Below, one piece after another: positions 6,679-13,125 of a stretch of DNA of 13,125 bases. The stretch lies in contig CAYUBT010000068.1 of the NCBI GenBank assembly GCA_964443055.1, positions 1 through 13,125 of the forward strand, read 5' to 3'. Source of the DNA: JADYZU01 sp964443055. GTDB lineage: Bacteria; Pseudomonadota; Alphaproteobacteria; Rhodobacterales; Rhodobacteraceae. The first letter of the stretch is position 1. Every line of letters starts with the position of its first letter. Both the position numbers and the translations under genes were made by a program. A model generated the notes under the pieces. The model saw only the letters and a program-made list of their open reading frames with translations, had not been told where the DNA came from and did no database searches.

Positions 6679-7013
6679 TCACGGAAGCGCCACGATCGAG
6701 CCACGGGAACGCCACTGGTCCGAGTGACCGTGGCAACACCGCTGAGCCCCTCGTCCCCATCGGGGTTCGCGAGCGCGACCCGCCCGAGTCGCGTCTCGGG
6801 CGAGACCTGCACCGCTGCGCTGATCGACCGCCCCTCGAGCGATGACGGCCACCAGATCACATGCGCCGCCATCAGACAGGCGGCAACGACAAGGGCGACC
6901 GAGGCGATCCTCTTCAGCTTGGCGTCGCTCTCCTGCGGGGCCCGAGGAGGCACCGGAACGCCGCGCGAGGTCAACCTCCGGGCGCGTGTGTCCTCGACCG
7001 TCGCACGTGGGGA
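6679..7013 (-). pseudogene. Possible small membrane-anchored protein, 3' end probably frameshifted
   Basis: Downstream of the RND pump the - strand reads a coding-like frame, in phase with the pump but after its stop. A TTG at 6974 or GTG at 6953 could start it; neither has a well-spaced ribosome-binding site, although GGAGG directly abuts the TTG. The product has one membrane segment (IASVALVVAACLMAAHVIWW) and then a short extracytoplasmic stretch with GC-rich third positions down to about 6720. Beyond that the codon pattern degrades and the frame runs on into the end of the LacI gene. A neighbouring frame gives a tidier ending (SDQWRSRGSIVALP) with a TGA at 6679-6681, suggesting a one-base shift near 6720. 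I do not recognise the family. This is the only structure seen in the 406-base gap other than the inverted repeat at 6781-6802. Confidence 0.35.
6781..6802. repeat. Perfect 8-bp inverted repeat between the two modules
   Basis: CGCCCGAG (6781-6788) and CTCGGGCG (6795-6802) are exact reverse complements around a six-base spacer. They lie in the tail-to-tail region between the LacI gene and the RND pump, where a bidirectional terminator would be expected. No T tract follows on either strand, and the repeat also falls inside the possible small - strand reading frame, so it may be a coding coincidence. Confidence 0.3.
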
Positions 7014-10000
7014 TCAGGCCGACTCATCCTCCGGTTCAAGACGGAAGATGACACAGTAGAGCGCCGGCACGAAGACGAGCGTGATCAGTGTTCCTGCAAT
7101 GATCCCTCCCATCATCGCATAGGCCATGGGCCCCCAAAAGACCTGGCGCGAGATCGGGAACAGCGCGAAACTGGCTGCCGCGGCTGTCAGCAGGATCGGG
7201 CGCGCGCGATCATCCGATGCCTGCCGGACAGACTCCCACGCCGTCATGCCCTCACGTCGGTGATCCTCGATCGTCTGCACCAGGATGATCGAGTTGCGGA
7301 TCAGGATCCCGACCAGCGCAAGCACCCCGAGGATCGCCACGAAGCCGAGCGGGGCATCCGCAAGAAGCAGGGCTGCGACGACGCCGACAAGAGCAAGCGG
7401 GGCCACGGCCACGACGATGGTCATCAGCCGGAAGCCCTGCACCTGCATCATGACCAGGAGCAGGATGATCAGGAGCATGGCGGGCACCACGGCGATGATC
7501 GGCGCCTGTGCTTCGCTGCTGGTCTCGACGGTGCCCCCGATTGCGACCTGGTAGCCTTGCGGAAGGGTGGCGGCAAAAGCGGCGATGGATGGCTCGAGCG
7601 CCGCCACCAGGGTTGCAGGCTGGTCATGCGAGGCGATCGCCGCCTTCACGGTGATCGTGGGCTGCCGATCACGCTGGCGAATCTGTGGCTGCTCGAGTTC
7701 CCAATCGAGCCGGGCGATGGACGACAGCGGTATGGGGTCGCCGGCTCGCCCGGCAAACTGGAGGCTCTCGAGCGAGGACAGGGTGGAGCGATCCTCTTCC
7801 AGCCCGCGCAGGCGGACATCGATCATGGATCGACCGTCGCGAAGCTGGGTCAAGCGGCTGCCCTCGAACATCGCCGAAAGCATGTTGGCGATATCCGTCT
7901 GGGCCAGCCCCAGTTGCCGCAGGCGGACGGGGTCGAGTTCGACCCGGACGACCCGGACAGGCTCGTTCCAGTCAAGCTCGATCTCGCGAAGACGCGACTC
8001 CTGCGCAAGGATCGCCGCCAGATCCCTTGCCCGGTCGCGCACGATCGAGATGTCGGGTCCGGAGACCCGATATTGCACGGGCTTGCCGACCGGGGGCCCC
8101 AGCTCGGCGAGCTTCGGGTAATATTGCACGCCCGGTCGAGTCTCGGACCATTCGCGGATCTTCTCGATCAGCGCGTTGCGCTCGGGCACACCGGCGGTCA
8201 TGATCACGACCTGCGCGATATTGGGGCCGGGTGTCGGACCTTCCATCGTCAGGATGAGACGGGGCGCGCCTTCGCCAACATAGGCATGAAAATAGATCGG
8301 CTCATCCTGCACCCCGAGCCACTCCTCGAAGGCCGCAACCTCGGCGTCGGTCGCAGCGAAGCTCACATTCTGTCTCAGGGTGATGTCGACAACCACTTCC
8401 GGGCGATCCGATTCCGGGAAGAACTGGTTTTCGACCGAATTCAAACCCCACACCGACGCCCCGAAGATGGCGACAGTGATGACGAGCGTGGCCCAGGCAT
8501 GGCGCATCGACAGCCCCAGAAGCCAACGGAAGCTGCGGCGCAGCCATCCGACCTTGCCCGCCTTGTGGGCAAGCGTCTTGGGCAGGAACGCAACCCCGAG
8601 CACCGGGGCGAAAAGCACGGCCACCACCCAGCTGATGATGAGCGAGATCGCGATCACGTAAAACAGCGAGCGCGTGAATTCGCCCGCCTGGCTGCTGTTC
8701 AGCCCGATGGGAATGAAGCCCGCCACGGTCACCAGCGTCCCCGAGAGCATCGGGAAGGCCACCGAGGTCCAGGCGTAAGACGCCGCCTTCACGCGGCTCC
8801 ACCCGAGCTCGAGTCGCGAGATCATGGTCTCGATGGCTATCATCGCGTCATCGACAAGCAGGCCGAGGGCGATGATCAGTGCCCCGAGCGAGACACGCTG
8901 CAGGGTCACGCCCATCTGGTCGAGAATCACGAAGGTGATGGCCAGGACGAGCGGAATCGACAGGCTGACGACCAGGCCGGCCCGAATCCCCAGCGAGATG
9001 AAGCTGACCACGAGAACGATCGCCACGGCCTCGACCAGAGCCCGCACGAAATGGCCGACCGCCGCATCGACGACACGCGGCTGGTCGGCGATCTTGTGCA
9101 TGGTGATGCCGACCGGCAAGTCCGCCGCCATGCTTGCCATCAGCGCATCGAGTTCGTCGCCGAAGGCAAGGATGTTGCTTCCCGTGCGCATCCCCACGGC
9201 GACGGCGACAGCCGGCTGGCCGCCCACCCGAACGAGGGAATTCGGCGGATCGACGTAGCCTTCGCGCACTTCAGCCACGTCGGCGAGGGTGAAGAACACC
9301 TCTCCCGAGCGCAGCGGGGTGGCGGCCAGTGCCTCGGCCGAGGCGATCCGGTCGGATACGCGGATCAGCAGCCGCTCGTCCCGCGTCTCGATCATGCCCG
9401 AGGGGACAAGCGCGTTCTGCGCGCGCAGCGTGGCGATGACGGTCTGCGCATCCAGCCCGAGAGCGGCCAGGCGGCTGGCCGAGAACTCGGCGTAAATCAC
9501 GCGATCCTGGGTCCCGAGCAACTCGATCCGGCCCGATGCATCAAGCACCTGCGCAGCGTCGCGCAGCACTTCGGCATAGGCCTCGAGTTCCTCCGGTGCG
9601 TAACCGTCCCCGGTAAGCGCGTAGATACTGCCGAACACGTCGCCAAAATTGTCGTTGAATGCGAAGCCGGCGAATTCCTGCGGCAGTTCCGGGCGCAGGT
9701 CGGACATCATCGTTCGAACCCGGTTCCACGTGGACAGGATCGCTTCGCCCCGGGTCTCCTCGCGCAGGTCGACATAGACGATTGCCCGGCCAGGATAGGT
9801 CACGGAACGCGTGTGTTTCAGCGTCTCGAGTTCCTGCAGCTTGCGCTCGATCCGGTCCGTCACCTGGGTGAGGGTCTCTTCGGCGGTCGCTCCCGGCAGC
9901 ATGGCCGCGATGACCATCGTCCGGATCGTGAAAGAGGGGTCCTCCTCGCGGCCGAGATTGGCGTAGGCCAGTCCACCCGCAACAAGGGAGATGACCATCA

Positions 10001-10058
10001 GGAACCAGATGAACGAACGATGGCCGAGGGCCCAGTCGGAGAGGTTGAAGGTCTTCAT
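7014..10058 (-). CDS. RND multidrug efflux pump, inner-membrane subunit (TriC/AcrB-like)
   Basis: The 1014-residue protein has the full RND (HAE/AcrB) length and layout: an N-terminal transmembrane helix (about 14-34), a first large periplasmic domain, helices 2-6 (about 337-495), a second helix block from about 521, a second periplasmic domain, and a final helix group ending with EPEDESA. The proton-relay pair is Asp403-Asp404 in LGLLVDDAM. The position of AcrB Lys940 is Arg921 (LIRNSIIL), and Arg953 in RARPILLT matches AcrB Arg971. The pump exports hydrophobic or amphiphilic compounds with the two adaptors encoded upstream. ATG 10058 overlaps the preceding adaptor stop as ATGA; the frame is open to 10238 but that part overlaps the adaptor. 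The LIRNS motif and the paired adaptors favour a TriC-like subgroup. The drug range is unknown. Confidence 0.92.
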   Translation of the reverse strand: MKTFNLSDWALGHRSFIWFLMVISLVAGGLAYANLGREEDPSFTIRTMVIAAMLPGATAEETLTQVTDRIERKLQELETLKHTRSVTYPGRAIVYVDLREETRGEAILSTWNRVRTMMSDLRPELPQEFAGFAFNDNFGDVFGSIYALTGDGYAPEELEAYAEVLRDAAQVLDASGRIELLGTQDRVIYAEFSASRLAALGLDAQTVIATLRAQNALVPSGMIETRDERLLIRVSDRIASAEALAATPLRSGEVFFTLADVAEVREGYVDPPNSLVRVGGQPAVAVAVGMRTGSNILAFGDELDALMASMAADLPVGITMHKIADQPRVVDAAVGHFVRALVEAVAIVLVVSFISLGIRAGLVVSLSIPLVLAITFVILDQMGVTLQRVSLGALIIALGLLVDDAMIAIETMISRLELGWSRVKAASYAWTSVAFPMLSGTLVTVAGFIPIGLNSSQAGEFTRSLFYVIAISLIISWVVAVLFAPVLGVAFLPKTLAHKAGKVGWLRRSFRWLLGLSMRHAWATLVITVAIFGASVWGLNSVENQFFPESDRPEVVVDITLRQNVSFAATDAEVAAFEEWLGVQDEPIYFHAYVGEGAPRLILTMEGPTPGPNIAQVVIMTAGVPERNALIEKIREWSETRPGVQYYPKLAELGPPVGKPVQYRVSGPDISIVRDRARDLAAILAQESRLREIELDWNEPVRVVRVELDPVRLRQLGLAQTDIANMLSAMFEGSRLTQLRDGRSMIDVRLRGLEEDRSTLSSLESLQFAGRAGDPIPLSSIARLDWELEQPQIRQRDRQPTITVKAAIASHDQPATLVAALEPSIAAFAATLPQGYQVAIGGTVETSSEAQAPIIAVVPAMLLIILLLVMMQVQGFRLMTIVVAVAPLALVGVVAALLLADAPLGFVAILGVLALVGILIRNSIILVQTIEDHRREGMTAWESVRQASDDRARPILLTAAAASFALFPISRQVFWGPMAYAMMGGIIAGTLITLVFVPALYCVIFRLEPEDESA

Positions 10059-11164
10059 CGCAACGGGATCTCCACTGCCGGGCCCAGCAACTCGCCTTCG
10101 TGCAGGCTGTTGCTGCCGCGCGTCACGATCTCGTCGCCCGGCTCGAGGCCGGACTCGATGACGATCCGCGTGCCGATCCGGTCGCCGAGCGTGACGGGCA
10201 CGAGTTCGGCACGACGATCCGGGGAACGAACGCGCCACACCGCGGGCCAGTCATCGCCCGTCACGAGAGCGGTGAGCGGCAGGCTGACGAGTGGCTGCGT
10301 CGTGCCGAGATAGGTTGCCGAGATCAGGCTGCCGATCCGGAAAGTGCCGGGTGATGCCGCAAGCGCAAGACGAAGGCGGCGCGTCTCGAGGCCGGTTTCG
10401 GCGCGAGGCTCGACCAGCCGCAGGGAAGCCGTGACCGGCGGCGCGTCACCGGCGACACGCGCCACTTCGAAGGCCGCACCCGGCGGGAGAAGCCCGGCCA
10501 GCGCAGCGGGGACATCGATGACCGCTTCCTGTCGGTGCGGATCGGCGATCATCACGACCGGCGCTCCGGGAGTGACCGTCGCCCCGGGTTCCATCTCGGT
10601 CGAAAGGATGATGGCGTCACGCGGGGCGACAAGAATGGCGAAGCGTTCGATGTCTTCGGCGCGGGCCAGATCGGCAGCGGCCATCTCCACGCGTGCTGCC
10701 GTCGCGTCACGCGCGGCGAGAATGCGTTCATAGTCGGAGCGGCGCATCACGCCGCTCTCGAGCAGCCTGAGTGCCCTTGCGTGTCGCGCCTCGGCAAGCT
10801 GGGCCTCGGCCCGAGCCGAATCGTATGCGGCCTGCGCGGCCAGAACCTGCTGATGCAGCGAAATCTCGTCCAGCGTGGCGATGATCTCTCCCGCCGCCAC
10901 CATGTCGCCGGGGCGAACCGCCAAGGTCGCGAGCCGCCCTCCGGCCTGAAAGGCGAGCGCACTCGTCTCGGCGCCCGTGACCGTCCCGGGGTAACTGCGC
11001 AGCGGAAGCGGCTCGGCGGTCACGATCTCGCTGATGACCGGGCGCACGACGTTTCCCGCCTGGTCGATCGCATCCGCGAATACCGGAGCGGATGACGCGA
11101 CCAACATGCAGGTCGAGATGACGACCGCTCCGATGCGGGGCCGCCACGGCACGCACCACCTCAT
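10055..11164 (-). CDS. RND membrane fusion protein, second adaptor (TriB-like)
   Basis: The 369-residue periplasmic adaptor has a signal peptide over about 1-30, with a likely cut after VFA; there is no proper lipobox Cys. The order of parts is that of HlyD/AcrA-type proteins: a barrel/lipoyl half (about 60-102, including VRPGDMVAAGEIIATLD), an Ala-rich helical hairpin (about 103-172), the returning lipoyl half (VAPRDAIILSTEMEPGATV, about 179-197), then beta-barrel and membrane-proximal domains. The final segment, SNSLHEGELLGP, is a usual adaptor ending. ATG 11164 overlaps the stop of the first adaptor (ATGA), and its own stop overlaps the pump start. It bridges the pump to an outer-membrane channel encoded elsewhere. 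It differs clearly from the first adaptor, so it is not a recent duplicate. Confidence 0.9.
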   Translation of the reverse strand: MRWCVPWRPRIGAVVISTCMLVASSAPVFADAIDQAGNVVRPVISEIVTAEPLPLRSYPGTVTGAETSALAFQAGGRLATLAVRPGDMVAAGEIIATLDEISLHQQVLAAQAAYDSARAEAQLAEARHARALRLLESGVMRRSDYERILAARDATAARVEMAAADLARAEDIERFAILVAPRDAIILSTEMEPGATVTPGAPVVMIADPHRQEAVIDVPAALAGLLPPGAAFEVARVAGDAPPVTASLRLVEPRAETGLETRRLRLALAASPGTFRIGSLISATYLGTTQPLVSLPLTALVTGDDWPAVWRVRSPDRRAELVPVTLGDRIGTRIVIESGLEPGDEIVTRGSNSLHEGELLGPAVEIPLR

Positions 11165-12228
11165 GGTATTGCCTCCGGCAGGGTGACAGGCAACACCGCT
11201 CGGCCCTCGTAAAGGCTCTGGGACCCTGCGCCGACGACCCGCATCCCGGTCTCGAGGCCCTCCACCACGATCACGCTCGTGTCGGTATAGCGATCGACGA
11301 CCACCGGCCGGAGCTGCGCCGTGCCAGTGGCGGGATCGACGATCCATACTGCCGGCCCGTCTGCGGTCGCGGTCAGCGCGGTCCAGGGGATCGTGAACCG
11401 GGGCGGGCCCTCGAGATCGAGGCTGGCCTCGACCGCAGCGCCGATGGGCGGCATGTCGCGCACCACTGCAATGGTCGCCCTGATCGCAACAGTCCCCGAT
11501 CGATCGAGCATGGGCGCGATCTCGGTGACAGTGGCATCGAGTGGCCGGGTTCCGTCATGCGGCTCAAGGCGAACCTGGCGGCCAAGGAATTGCTCGAGAC
11601 CGACACGGTCGGGAACCAGGAACAGCGCCTCGCGCTCATCGGCGCGTGCAAGCGTGAACACTGGCCTTTCTGGGCCGGCAATCTCGCCAAGGTCGGCGGC
11701 CCGGCTGATGACGATGCTCGGCTCGCTGGCCCTTATGACGGTATCCTCGAGGCCCTGGTGCGCGACCTCGATCCGGGTCTGCGCCTGGCGGGCCGAGGCC
11801 TCGGCGGCAAGCAGCGCCTCTTCTGCCTCGTCCATCTGCGCCTGCGTGCCCACCCCGCGCGCAAGCCGCTCCTGCGTGCGGTCCCGTTCGCTGCGCGCCT
11901 GCTCGAGCAAGGCTTCGGCCGCGCTTATCGCCGCCGCTGCGGCTGCCTCGGCGAGGCGAGCCTGCGTGTCGTCCAGCCGGGCGAGAACCGCACCCGCCTC
12001 GACGACATCCCCTGTATCTGCTGCCAGTTCGACGATCCGGCCGGTGCCGCGGAAGGCCGCCGTGTAGCTTGCCCGCGGCTCGATCGTGCCGATGAAGCGT
12101 TGGCTCATGATGAGTGGGCGCTCCTCGACGGTGATGATGACGGCACGCAAAGGCTCGTCGGCTGACGCCGTCCCCGGCAGGATGCTGGCGACGGCCAGAA
12201 TTGCCAGAACAAGTTTCCGAATCCCCAT
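11161..12228 (-). CDS. RND membrane fusion protein, first adaptor (TriA-like)
   Basis: The 355-residue adaptor is first in the efflux operon. A signal peptide covers about 1-23 (cut after ASA). A lipoyl half follows (about 60-86, ELAADTGDVVEAGAVLARLDD), then a long Ala/Glu/Arg-rich coiled-coil hairpin (about 88-160) and the return strand with beta-barrel domain. The tail, GAGSQSLYEGRAVLP, parallels the second adaptor's ending. The start is uncertain: ATG 12228 gives the cleanest signal peptide and has GGGG seven bases upstream, but ATG 12243 is in frame and possible, and 12309 would place the operator inside the gene. It is divergent from the TetR gene and coupled by ATGA to the second adaptor. 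Confidence 0.88.
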   Translation of the reverse strand: MGIRKLVLAILAVASILPGTASADEPLRAVIITVEERPLIMSQRFIGTIEPRASYTAAFRGTGRIVELAADTGDVVEAGAVLARLDDTQARLAEAAAAAAISAAEALLEQARSERDRTQERLARGVGTQAQMDEAEEALLAAEASARQAQTRIEVAHQGLEDTVIRASEPSIVISRAADLGEIAGPERPVFTLARADEREALFLVPDRVGLEQFLGRQVRLEPHDGTRPLDATVTEIAPMLDRSGTVAIRATIAVVRDMPPIGAAVEASLDLEGPPRFTIPWTALTATADGPAVWIVDPATGTAQLRPVVVDRYTDTSVIVVEGLETGMRVVGAGSQSLYEGRAVLPVTLPEAIP

Positions 12229-12292
12229 GGTGCTGCCCCGCATTTGCGAAATTCTGCCTTGCACAGTCTTGCGTCGCCCTTGGTGCGCATGT

Positions 12293-12314
12293 AGTGAGTG
12301 AGCAATCACTTACT
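12293..12314. promoter_or_regulatory. Probable TetR operator in the divergent promoter
   Basis: AGTGAGTGA (12293-12301) and TCACTTACT (12306-12314) are reverse complements at eight of nine positions around GCAA. The 22-bp element lies in the 100-base gap between the TetR gene and the adaptor operon, 14 bases before the TetR ATG. Size, symmetry and position are typical of TetR-family operators, so it probably mediates repression of the efflux operon and autorepression. Confidence 0.7.
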
Positions 12315-12319
12315 GTCAA
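12314..12319 (-). promoter_or_regulatory. -35 box of the efflux operon promoter
   Basis: On the - strand these bases read TTGACA, a perfect sigma-70 -35 hexamer pointing toward the adaptor genes. The likely TetR operator begins at its last base and fills the spacer, so bound repressor would exclude RNA polymerase. No strong -10 is obvious at 16-18 bases; CACTAC at 17 is weak, which may mean an extended or alpha-proteobacterial-type -10. Confidence 0.5.
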
Positions 12320-12328
12320 GAAGGCACG

Positions 12329-12943
12329 ATGAGCAACCGCGCCCCCCATCTTTCGGCCGCAGAGCGACGCGACCAGGCAGCCCAGGCCGTCATCGACCTC
12401 GCTGCCGTACAGAGCCCTGCCGAGATCACCACGACGGATATCGCCCGAAGGGTCGGGCTGACCCAGGCTGCCCTGTTCCGTCACTTCCCGACCAAGAACG
12501 CGATCCTGCAATCAACGATGAACTGGGTCTCCGCGCGGTTGATGACGCGGGTCGACAGGGAGGTGGCCCAGGCAAGCTCACCCGTCGCGGCGCTCGAAGC
12601 CGTCTTTCTGGCCCATGTCGACCTGGTCGCCCATCATCCGGGCCTGCCACGGGTGCTGTTCGGCGAACTGCAGCGCGCCGAGCCCACGCCTGCGCGACAG
12701 GCGGCACAAACGCTCCTGCGGGACTATTGCGCCAAGCTCGAGCAGATCATCACTCTGGGGAAGGAAGCGGGCGAGTTCGGCCGCGATACGGACGAGAAGG
12801 CTGCGGCTGCCCTGTTCATCGGCACGATCCAGGGGCTGGTCATGCAGGCGATGATTTCGGGAGAGGTGGAGCAGATGCGCCGGACCGCCCCACCGGCCTT
12901 TGCGCTCTACCGCCAGGCGCTGGGTATCCGGCCGGACGTGTGA
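12329..12943 (+). CDS. TetR-family transcriptional repressor of the efflux operon
   Basis: The 204-residue protein has a TetR N-terminal DNA-binding domain, with the helix-turn-helix at about 35-55 (TTDIARRVGLTQAALFRHFP) and the family's KNAILQ helix start after it. An all-helical ligand and dimer domain follows. ATG 12329 has AAGG four bases upstream and gives a normal-length TetR N-terminus. It is divergently transcribed from the two-adaptor RND operon, the standard arrangement for a local efflux repressor, and the palindrome at 12293-12314 is the likely binding site. The inducer is presumably a pump substrate and is not identifiable. A run of eight C lies just after the stop (12947-12954). 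Confidence 0.9.
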   Translation: MSNRAPHLSAAERRDQAAQAVIDLAAVQSPAEITTTDIARRVGLTQAALFRHFPTKNAILQSTMNWVSARLMTRVDREVAQASSPVAALEAVFLAHVDLVAHHPGLPRVLFGELQRAEPTPARQAAQTLLRDYCAKLEQIITLGKEAGEFGRDTDEKAAAALFIGTIQGLVMQAMISGEVEQMRRTAPPAFALYRQALGIRPDV

Positions 12944-13125
12944 CCACCCCCCCCGCACCGGCAGCGTGAAGAACCGGGTTCGATGACGTAACTGTGCGAG
13001 GGGCGGGAGCCGCCGGTTGCCGACAAAAGAAGGCATCTGCCAAGCTCTTCCGCCAGCGCCAGCGTGCCCTCGTAGCTCAGCCGCTCGGGGATGCAGACCT
13101 CGCCGAAGGCGGCAACGAACGCTTC
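12907..13125 (-). CDS. Unidentified partial reading frame entering from the right edge
   Basis: The - strand is open from the window edge to a TAG at 12907-12909. The first 30 or so codons look coding-like, with segments such as FGEVCIPERLSYEG and TLALAEELGR. After about base 13035 the product becomes Ser/Arg/Gly-rich and unlike an ordinary protein end, and the frame then overlaps the TetR 3' end by 37 bases. It could be the decayed or frameshifted C-terminus of a gene lying mostly outside the window. I cannot assign a family. Otherwise 12944-13125 holds only a short GC hairpin (GGCGG/CCGCC, 13002-13014). Confidence 0.25.
   Translation of the reverse strand, partial: EAFVAAFGEVCIPERLSYEGTLALAEELGRCLLLSATGGSRPSHSYVIEPGSSRCRCGGGGHTSGRIPSAWR

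Noticed and set aside
6746..6758. CCCCATCGGGG hairpin as a terminator for the LacI gene
   Set aside because: Four-pair stem, no T tract, and inside a possible - strand coding region.
6861..10313. A 1150-codon open frame on the + strand opposite the RND pump
   Set aside because: Its product is dominated by His, Arg, Asp and Gly with no domain. It is the antisense shadow of the pump gene in GC-rich DNA, while the - strand frame has clear RND motifs.
12947..12954. Run of eight C as a phase-variable tract
   Set aside because: It lies after the TetR stop codon, outside any confident gene or promoter spacer, so slippage has no visible effect.
13002..13014. GGCGG/CCGCC hairpin as the TetR terminator
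   Set aside because: Only five pairs with a three-base loop and no T tract; too weak in GC-rich DNA to call.
13066..13095. A tRNA-like string, GTAGCTCAG, near the right edge
   Set aside because: The rest of the tRNA is missing: no matching acceptor stem, anticodon loop or T-arm GGTTCGA follows at the right distance. The string is explained as - strand coding sequence.
1..13125. CRISPR array, tandem repeats or rRNA genes
   Set aside because: No regularly spaced direct repeats or conserved rRNA segments were seen on reading the window.

Overview
The window reads like a GC-rich alphaproteobacterial chromosome segment, perhaps Rhodobacterales or Rhizobiales-like. This is inferred from codon use, the style of the ABC and RND operons and the type of IS remnant; nothing in the sequence fixes the taxon. 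Two unrelated gene modules lie tail to tail.

Left module (about 279-6607) is a catabolic and uptake locus. It starts beside a frameshifted remnant of an IS5/IS1182-type transposase (1-116). An M20-family metal-dependent deacylase or peptidase (279-1445, +) converges on a PLP-dependent threonine-dehydratase-type ammonia-lyase (1457-2386, -). The lyase diverges from a + strand operon for a polar-amino-acid-type ABC importer: permease (2596-3264), permease (3274-3924), ATPase (3911-4642) and periplasmic binding protein (4670-5461). A LacI/GntR-like repressor gene (5540-6607) follows. A good LacI-type operator, TGATAACGTTGTCA (2476-2489), lies in the lyase/importer intergenic region and overlaps a second, perfect palindrome. 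I infer import of a small amino-acid-like compound, then hydrolysis of an N-acyl or amide bond, then deamination. The substrate cannot be named from sequence. The binding protein has Asn where the amino-group-binding Asp is expected, which would suit an N-substituted ligand.

Right module (about 7014-12943) is a multidrug efflux locus. A TetR repressor (12329-12943, +) diverges from an operon of two periplasmic membrane fusion proteins (12228-11161 and 11164-10055, -) and an RND inner-membrane pump (10058-7014, -). Consecutive genes are joined by ATGA stop/start overlaps. The arrangement of two different adaptors with one RND pump resembles TriABC of Pseudomonas aeruginosa. No outer-membrane TolC-type channel gene is present. 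The divergent promoter region has a near-perfect palindrome abutting a consensus TTGACA -35 box, the likely TetR operator.

Between the modules (6608-7013) is a possible small membrane-anchored protein on the - strand downstream of the pump, whose 3' end looks frameshifted or decayed. At the right edge an unidentified - strand reading frame enters the window.
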